Assembly (NCBI RefSeq): GCF_019160155.1
Contig: NZ_JAFNIH010000014.1
Coordinates: forward strand, 1 to 64,000
Source: Pinisolibacter aquiterrae
GTDB lineage: Bacteria; Pseudomonadota; Alphaproteobacteria; Rhizobiales; Ancalomicrobiaceae
Direction: 5' to 3'
Length of the DNA: 64,000 bases
Shown: one piece after another, positions 59,548 through 64,000 of the stretch
Position numbering within the stretch: position 1 is the stretch's first letter
Layout of the letters: the number at the start of each line of letters is the position of its first letter
Made by a program: the position numbers and the translations under genes
The notes under the pieces: generated by a model
What the model saw: only the letters and a program-made list of their open reading frames with translations
Database searches by the model: none
Told to the model about the DNA's origin: nothing

Positions 59548-59565
59548 ATTGTTTCCGAAAACAAT
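59548..59565. promoter_or_regulatory. Inverted repeat ATTGTTT-N4-AAACAAT upstream of the TadG-like gene
   Basis: A 7-bp dyad with four-base centre lies 29 bases before the TadG-like start, in an A+T-rich stretch. It is placed as an operator would be. Regulator unknown. Confidence 0.4.
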
Positions 59566-59620
59566 TGAGAAACGTTGAATGTATACCCGCGCGGTCTATC
59601 GAACGCACGGGCGAGGGCGG

Positions 59621-60148
59621 TCACGGCCGGCGGGCGGGGCCGGCCGCGCGGACGGCGGCGAAGAGCGTCACGGCGATCAGGCCGAGCGAGGTCAGCACGT
59701 TCCAGCCGGCGAAGGAAAGGCCGAGGATGCGGATCTGCGGCTTGGTGCAATCGATCGCCTTGACCTTGCCGAGGTTGGCCATGAGGTCGCCGGCGGCGGG
59801 CATGGCGTCGAGGCGGGTGCCGGAGCAGTCGGCGGGACCGGGCCACCATCCCCATTCGGCGCCGGCCTGATAGGCCCCGACCCACAGGCCCCAGGCGAAG
59901 AGCCCGGCGAGGGCGAGCAGCATCAGGCGCGGCAGCACGGCAGGCGACCGCAGGCGATCGGCGGCGAAGGCGGCGAGCGCCAGCGGCGCGCCGACGTAAT
60001 AGGGGATGCGTTGCTCGAGGCACATCCGGCAGGGCACGAAGCCGCCGATCAGTTCGAACCCCCAGGCGGTGGAGACGATGGCGATCGCGGCGAGGCCGAG
60101 GAGGAGGGCGATCGTGTCGCGGCGGAGGAGCGGGGCGGGGATGGCCAT
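59621..60148 (-). CDS. dsbB: Disulfide bond formation protein DsbB
   Basis: A 175-residue inner-membrane oxidase with four helices. The first redox pair is Cys40-Arg-Met-Cys43, and the second is Cys108 and Cys134. It re-oxidises DsbA and passes electrons to ubiquinone. dsbB follows yqaA by 18 bases on the same strand, a common order in the group. Confidence 0.92.
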   Translation of the reverse strand: MAIPAPLLRRDTIALLLGLAAIAIVSTAWGFELIGGFVPCRMCLEQRIPYYVGAPLALAAFAADRLRSPAVLPRLMLLALAGLFAWGLWVGAYQAGAEWGWWPGPADCSGTRLDAMPAAGDLMANLGKVKAIDCTKPQIRILGLSFAGWNVLTSLGLIAVTLFAAVRAAGPARRP

Positions 60149-60166
60149 GGGAGTTCCTTTCCGCGA

Positions 60167-60751
60167 TCAGCCGAGCAGTTTGACAGCCACATAGAGCGCG
60201 ATGATCAGGGCGGCGAGGGCGCCGGCGACGCGGCCGAGGTGGTTTTCGATGAAGTGGCGGATCGGCTCGCCCCAGCGCCGGAGCGCCCAGGCGAGGGCAT
60301 AGAAGCGGGCGCCGCGCGCGGCGATGGCGGCGAGGACGAAGACCCAGAGATCGACCTTCACCGCGCCGGAGAGGATCGTCACCACCTTGATCGGCGGGAG
60401 ATGGGCGAGGCCGGAGGTGATCAGCAGGAGGAGGACGGAATCGCCCCATTCGGCGCGCAGGCGCTCGAAGGCCTCGACCTTGTGGTAGAACTGCAGGATC
60501 GGCAGGGCGAGCGCGTCGAAGGCGTAATAGCCGAGGAACCAGCCGGCGATGCCGCCGAGGACCGAGGCCGCCGTGGCGATGAAGGCGTAGCGATAGACGC
60601 GCTCCGGCCGGGCGAGACCCATCGGCAGGAACAGGACGTCGGCCGGCACCAGGAACACCGAGCTTTCGATGAAGGCGATGATCGCGAGCCAGACCTCGGC
60701 CGTCTTGCGGGCGGCGAGCGACAGGGTCCAGTCGTAGAGACGTCTCAGCAT
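60167..60751 (-). CDS. yqaA: YqaA/DedA-like membrane protein
   Basis: A 194-residue membrane protein of the DedA/VTT superfamily (IAFIESSVFLVPADVLFLPM, GIAGWFLGYYAFDALALPIL, GLAHLPPIKVVTILSGAV). DedA proteins affect lipid scrambling and envelope homeostasis; the YqaA branch has no defined substrate. It is the first gene of a pair with dsbB. Confidence 0.9.
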   Translation of the reverse strand: MLRRLYDWTLSLAARKTAEVWLAIIAFIESSVFLVPADVLFLPMGLARPERVYRYAFIATAASVLGGIAGWFLGYYAFDALALPILQFYHKVEAFERLRAEWGDSVLLLLITSGLAHLPPIKVVTILSGAVKVDLWVFVLAAIAARGARFYALAWALRRWGEPIRHFIENHLGRVAGALAALIIALYVAVKLLG

Positions 60752-60921
60752 GGGGATCTCGAGGTCGGCGCGGAGCGCGCGGGAACGAGCGCGGGTTTAG
60801 CCGAGGCCCGTCGGGGCGTCCACCGTGGCTCACGGTTTCGACGAAGATGTGAACGGCGGACGAGGCGGCGCGCGACGCCGTTGACGCGGGGGCGATCCCG
60901 ACTAGTATGCGCGGCCGTGCG

Positions 60922-61007
60922 GCCCCAGTGGCGAAATGGTAGACGCGGCAGACTCAAAATCTGTTGCCTTCGCGGGCGTGCTGGTTCGAGTCCGGCCTGG
61001 GGCACCA
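60922..61007 (+). tRNA. tRNA-Leu (CAA)
   Basis: An 86-base tRNA with a long variable arm: acceptor GCCCCAG pairs with CTGGGGC, the anticodon stem encloses CTCAAAA (anticodon CAA), and the T arm has GGTTCGAGTCC. CCA is encoded. A tyrosine integrase follows 169 bases downstream, so the 3' part of this gene is the probable attachment site of an integrative element. Confidence 0.95.
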
Positions 61008-61098
61008 CAATTCACTTTCGGACTGGCGAAATAGGTGGGCAAGGGCGCTGAAAAGCGCCCTTTTCAATGGTCGGAGGTGTCCATGGGTGTGCGTGACT

Positions 61099-61194
61099 GG
61101 TGGTGAGTGGGTGTGGTTAACCACCGAATTTGGTGGTAATGGTGGTGGTCAGACGAGGATTTCGAGGCCGACCACCATGTCGCTTACCACCACC
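61099..61194. repeat. Cluster of ACCACC/GGTGGT motifs around the integrase start
   Basis: GGTGGT occurs at 61099-61104, 61132-61137 and 61141-61149 (three units) and ACCACC at 61120-61125, 61171-61176 and 61186-61194. A perfect 12-bp palindrome GTGGTTAACCAC spans 61113-61124. TTACCACC at 61184-61191 is the complement of GGTGGTAA at 61132-61139. The cluster straddles the integrase start and may be arm-type integrase or repressor sites. Confidence 0.55.
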
Positions 61195-62439
61195 GCCGTT
61201 CAAGCCGCCAAGCCGGGCGACAAAGTGAGGACGCTGACCGACGGTCGCGGGCTGCAATTGCGCGTCTTACCGAGCGGGGTGAAATCCTGGCGCGTCGACT
61301 ATCGAGTCGGCGGAAAGCGAAGCAACCTCCCGCTCGGGCGGTGGCCCGAGATCTCGCTCGCCGAGGCGCGGGAGATGGCGCGGGAGGCGCGCCGTCTGGT
61401 CGAGCGCGGCGTCGATCCCCTTGAGGAGCGGAAGCGGATCGAGGCGGAGAGGGCCGCCGAACGGGCGGCGCAGGTGACGTTCCGCGAGATCGCCGCCGAA
61501 TTGATCGAGAAGTTGACGCGCGAAGGCAAGGCGGCGACCACGATCGCGAAGCGCCAGTGGCTGATCGACAAGGCGTGTGCGGCGATCGGCGACCGGCCTA
61601 TCACCGAGATCACGCCGCCGGAAATTCTCGCGGTGCTGCGCCTGGACGAAATCGCCGGACGATACGAGACGGCGACGCGGCTTCGGTCGACCATTGGGCA
61701 GGTCTTCCGCTTCGCTATCGCCACCGGCCGGGCGACGACCGACCCGACGCGCGACATGCGGGGCGCGTTGGTCACGCCGACCGTGCAGCATCGGGCCGCC
61801 ATCCTAGAGCCGAAGCGGCTCGGCGACGTGCTGCGGGCAATGGACGACTACGAACGCGAGCGGTCGCGGTCGGCGGTGGTGGTGGCGCTGCGGCTGCTGA
61901 TCGCCACGGCGACCCGGCCGGGCGAGGTGCGCGGCGTGGTCTGGGGCGAATTCGACCTCGACTCGGGCGTGTGGACCTTGCCGGCGGCACGGACGAAACA
62001 GCGCCTCACCACGCGCATCCTGCTCTCCGGCGCGGTGGTCGAGATGATGCGCCATCACCGCGAATTCGCCACCGCGCGGGGAATCGGCGGGGCCGGCGAT
62101 CTCGTCTTCCCGGCGATGGGCCGCCCCGGTCGGCCGATGTCGGAAAATACGCTCGTCCTGGCGCTGAGGGCGATGGGCTTCGCCGCCGACGAGGTGACGG
62201 CGCACGGCTTCCGGTCGACCTTCTCGACGATGGCGAGCGAAAGCGGGAAATGGACGCCCGACGCGATCGAAATGTCGCTCGGTCACGCGATCGGCGGCGG
62301 CGACGTGCGTCGCGCCTACGGCCGCCATTCGCTTGAGGAGGAGCGTCGCCGGATCGCCGAATGGTGGTCGGATCGGCTCGGCACACTGCGGTGTGGTGCC
62401 GAGGTGGTGACGCTGCCGACCGAGAGGGCGAAGCGGTGA
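61177..62439 (+). CDS. int: Tyrosine integrase (DUF4102, P4-type)
   Basis: A 420-residue site-specific recombinase. The N-terminal arm-binding DUF4102 domain (LTDGRGLQLRVLPSGVKSWR) is followed by a SAM-like core-binding domain (TIAKRQWLIDKACAAIGDRP) and the catalytic domain with Arg247 (ATRPGEVRG), His343-Arg346 (HGFRSTFST), His370 (SLGHAIGG) and the nucleophile Tyr381 (RRAYGRH). It is complete and probably active. The ATG at 61177 gives the normal N-terminus; the open frame extending back into the tRNA is not used. It would integrate at the tRNA-Leu 3' end. Confidence 0.93.
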   Translation: MSLTTTAVQAAKPGDKVRTLTDGRGLQLRVLPSGVKSWRVDYRVGGKRSNLPLGRWPEISLAEAREMAREARRLVERGVDPLEERKRIEAERAAERAAQVTFREIAAELIEKLTREGKAATTIAKRQWLIDKACAAIGDRPITEITPPEILAVLRLDEIAGRYETATRLRSTIGQVFRFAIATGRATTDPTRDMRGALVTPTVQHRAAILEPKRLGDVLRAMDDYERERSRSAVVVALRLLIATATRPGEVRGVVWGEFDLDSGVWTLPAARTKQRLTTRILLSGAVVEMMRHHREFATARGIGGAGDLVFPAMGRPGRPMSENTLVLALRAMGFAADEVTAHGFRSTFSTMASESGKWTPDAIEMSLGHAIGGGDVRRAYGRHSLEEERRRIAEWWSDRLGTLRCGAEVVTLPTERAKR

Positions 62440-62876
62440 AGAAGCGGGCCGGAGGGCGGCCGGCGGGCTGGCAGAACTGCGACGAGGCGCGCGATCTGTC
62501 GATGGCGCTCGACGGCGGATTCGAGCCCGACTCCTATGAGGAGCCCGAGAGGGGCGGCGTCGATCATGGTCCCGGCATTTCCGATACGGCGGTGCGGGCG
62601 GTAGTCGAGGAGAGGATCGACGACGCCATCACCGCCTACGTCGCCGAGATGCGGTCTACATGGCTCGACGACCTGAAGGCTCGGCTCGAGTGGGATTCGG
62701 CGCATGGATTCGCCACCCCGATCGGCCACACGGCGTGGATCGCACGCTTGTCGGATCGACTCGGCTATGCACGAGAGAGCGTGCGGGTGATGATCTCCAC
62801 GCGGTGCCGAAACGACAAGGAATTTCAAGAGCTGTGGGCCGGGGTCGCCAAACCTGTAGGGCGGCCTAGTAGATAG
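62436..62876 (+). CDS. Hypothetical protein coupled to the integrase, 146 aa
   Basis: A 146-residue soluble protein that starts at a GTG overlapping the integrase stop (GTGA). It begins VKKRAGGRPAGWQNCDEARD. The middle is acidic (EPDSYEEPERGG) and is followed by a helical stretch AVVEERIDDAITAYVAEM. The end KPVGRPSR is basic. The GRP motifs at both ends could contact DNA. No family recognised. The coupling suggests co-production with the integrase, perhaps a recombination accessory factor. Confidence 0.55.
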   Translation: MKKRAGGRPAGWQNCDEARDLSMALDGGFEPDSYEEPERGGVDHGPGISDTAVRAVVEERIDDAITAYVAEMRSTWLDDLKARLEWDSAHGFATPIGHTAWIARLSDRLGYARESVRVMISTRCRNDKEFQELWAGVAKPVGRPSR

Positions 62877-62974
62877 AAATTACAAGTAAAAATCAGTTTC
62901 GAATTACACGTTTTTTCTTCGTCGCGTCGTGGCAGCTTCCACTCATGCAAAGCCATGAGCAGGGAGATATAGAC

Positions 62975-63205
62975 ATGCACGAAACGATGACGGTGGCTCA
63001 GCCCGAGCCGCTTCTCCTGACGATCGACGAAGTTTGCCGCCGTCTCGGTGTGTGTCGGTCGACCTATTACAATCTGGTGAGGTCCGGTCAGCTTTCCGCG
63101 CGGCAAATGCGCGGCCGACCCTACGTCGAAACCTCCGAACTGCGGCGTTTTCTCTCCGAACTGCCTCCGGCCGGGGTCTCGGTCGGTCGGCGTCGCGCCG
63201 GGTGA
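62975..63205 (+). CDS. Excisionase/AlpA-like helix-turn-helix protein
   Basis: A 76-residue MerR-like DNA-binding domain of the excisionase type (LLTIDEVCRRLGVCRSTYYN, then LVRSGQLSARQMRGRPYVET). AGGGAGATATAGAC precedes the ATG at 62975. An upstream A+T-rich stretch (62877-62944) should hold its promoter. Such proteins direct integrase towards excision or activate island genes. With the integrase it forms the mobility module. Confidence 0.85.
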   Translation: MHETMTVAQPEPLLLTIDEVCRRLGVCRSTYYNLVRSGQLSARQMRGRPYVETSELRRFLSELPPAGVSVGRRRAG

Positions 63206-63324
63206 GCGAACGCCCGACTGCGGGGGCAGCCGGGCGCTCAATGACGATGAGGATGCCCGCATTTTATCGCGGCCGGCGGGGCTCCTCAATCGAATTCCAG
63301 CCGGCCGGCGATGAGGAGCACGAC

Positions 63325-63924
63325 ATGACGACGATGCAGAACGGCGCCCCCGGCGGGGCGGCCGACGGGCGAGCTTTGCCCTGGCGGGAGAGAATGAGGC
63401 GCCTGCTCGACGCCGGTCACCGGCCGGTCTACGGCTGCTCGGCCGAGGCGGGGGTTCTCCCGGCCGACCACCGCACCCTCCTCGGGATCGAGGCGACGCG
63501 ACGACTCGCCGTGGTGATCGGGTGGCTGCAGGCGATCCGAGGCCACGACGAGGGGATGGCCTTCGCCGTCGTCCTCGACGCGTGCGACGCACTCTGCGCC
63601 GAGCCCGACGACGCGGTGGTCGAGGCGGAGGTGGTGGAGCTGCGGGCGGCGGCGATCGGAGCGGCGTGCAGCCTGCTCGATCTCGTCGAGCAGTACGGCG
63701 CGTGTCGGCGCGCCTCGTCGGTGCGGCATTGGCTGAGCGGCGTCGTCGGCGCCCGCGTCGGCTGCGAGCTGCCCGACGGGACGGCTCTGCAACGCCGCCG
63801 CGCCGATGGTGTGGTCCTCTGGTGGGTCGACCGGCGTCCAACCTACCGCCGCATTCAAGACGAGCGCGGCCGGTGGCGCCGCGTCGAAATCGCCTCCGAC
63901 GTGGGAGGTGGTCGTCATGGGTGA
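63325..63924 (+). CDS. Hypothetical island protein, 199 aa
   Basis: A 199-residue protein with ATGAGGAGCACGAC before the ATG at 63325. It has Trp-rich GVVLWWVDRRPTYRRIQDER near the end, an Ala-rich helical core with several Cys (VLDACDALCAEPDD, AIGAACSLLDLVEQYGACRR) and no membrane helix. No family recognised. It is the first probable cargo gene of the element. Confidence 0.6.
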   Translation: MTTMQNGAPGGAADGRALPWRERMRRLLDAGHRPVYGCSAEAGVLPADHRTLLGIEATRRLAVVIGWLQAIRGHDEGMAFAVVLDACDALCAEPDDAVVEAEVVELRAAAIGAACSLLDLVEQYGACRRASSVRHWLSGVVGARVGCELPDGTALQRRRADGVVLWWVDRRPTYRRIQDERGRWRRVEIASDVGGGRHG

Positions 63925-64000
63925 GGCGCGACGGCGGCGGCGGTGGGAGGCCGCGAAGAAGGCGATGTCGACGGGCAGTCTCCCGGCCTTTCCGGGAGGC
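63917..64000 (+). CDS. Partial hypothetical gene at the right edge
   Basis: An ATG at 63917 overlaps the previous gene by eight bases and is open to the window edge (28 codons). It starts MGEARRRRRWEAAKKAMSTG, a very basic N-terminus that could bind nucleic acid. The rest is outside the window, so identity is unknown. Confidence 0.4.
   Translation, partial: MGEARRRRRWEAAKKAMSTGSLPAFPGG

Larger units (their letters stand above)
60988..64000 (+). mobile_element. Left end of a tRNA-Leu-integrated element (runs off the window)
   Basis: Immediately after tRNA-Leu(CAA) come a DUF4102-type integrase, an overlapping small gene, an excisionase-like regulator and two unknown genes, all on the same strand and none of them core genes. 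This order (tRNA 3' end, integrase, AlpA-like gene) is typical of P4-like genomic islands. The right end and the direct repeat of the attachment core are not in the window, so the boundaries are inferred; the left boundary is set within the tRNA 3' half. Confidence 0.8.

Overview
This window is chromosomal DNA, about 70% G+C apart from one short island, from an alphaproteobacterium that is almost certainly a member of the Hyphomicrobiales (Rhizobiales). The evidence is gene content and order: metX-metW beside a chorismate mutase-hisC-tyrA cluster, argH-lptM followed by a TIGR02302 gene, cpdR beside hpt, ftsE-ftsX followed by ydcF-like and plsC genes, DUF2125, divergent ecm and ccr of the ethylmalonyl-CoA pathway, and a conserved HNH endonuclease gene with a TTG start. 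The genus cannot be fixed from sequence alone.

Layout. 1-9.4 kb: end of etfA, hbd, a YddG-like exporter, a cupin, gloB and a methyltransferase gene, then methionine (metW, metX) and aromatic/histidine (chorismate mutase, hisC, tyrA) biosynthesis. 9.4-17 kb: a cysteine-free DsrC-family protein, a phosphoglucomutase/phosphomannomutase and a transaldolase-family aldolase separated by three near-identical stem-loops, a degenerate AMP-binding protein, TusA, a CobW-type metallochaperone GTPase and a D,D-carboxypeptidase. 17-25 kb: a urease locus, ureD-ureA-ureB-[LysE-type exporter]-ureC-[chemoreceptor pseudogene on the other strand]-ureE-ureF-ureG. 25-34 kb: a LysR regulator, two small unknown genes, tlpA, argH, lptM, TIGR02302, cpdR, hpt and a zinc-ribbon membrane protein. 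34-40 kb: ftsE, ftsX, ydcF-like, plsC, an unknown gene behind a perfect alphaproteobacterial LexA box, DUF2125 and pirin. 40-45 kb: a MerR-type regulator, two long inverted repeats, ethylmalonyl-CoA mutase and, divergently, crotonyl-CoA carboxylase/reductase. 44.7-45.5 kb: a low-G+C unknown membrane-protein gene. 45.5-60.8 kb: yihY, an MscS-family channel, a CAP lipoprotein, tRNA-Val(CAC), a LuxR-type regulator, an outer-membrane barrel, an acyl-CoA synthetase, an L,D-transpeptidase, a response regulator, gluQ, an AlkA-type glycosylase, the HNH gene, a TadG-like von Willebrand factor protein, dsbB and yqaA. 60.9-64 kb: tRNA-Leu(CAA) followed by a tyrosine integrase, an excisionase-like regulator and uncharacterised genes. 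This is the left end of an integrative element that runs off the window.

How it fits together. The core genes indicate an organism that assimilates acetyl-CoA through the ethylmalonyl-CoA pathway (ccr, ecm), hydrolyses urea with a nickel enzyme assembled by UreDEFG, and makes its own Met, Arg, His and Tyr. The points most worth a second look are the LexA-controlled unknown gene, the amber-interrupted chemoreceptor inside the urease locus, the exporter embedded between ureB and ureC, the cysteine-free DsrC homologue, the A+T-rich membrane-protein island, the long inverted repeats between the MerR gene and ecm, and the integrative element at tRNA-Leu. No complete defence system, CRISPR array or biosynthetic cluster is visible. 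If the element carries one, it lies beyond the right edge.
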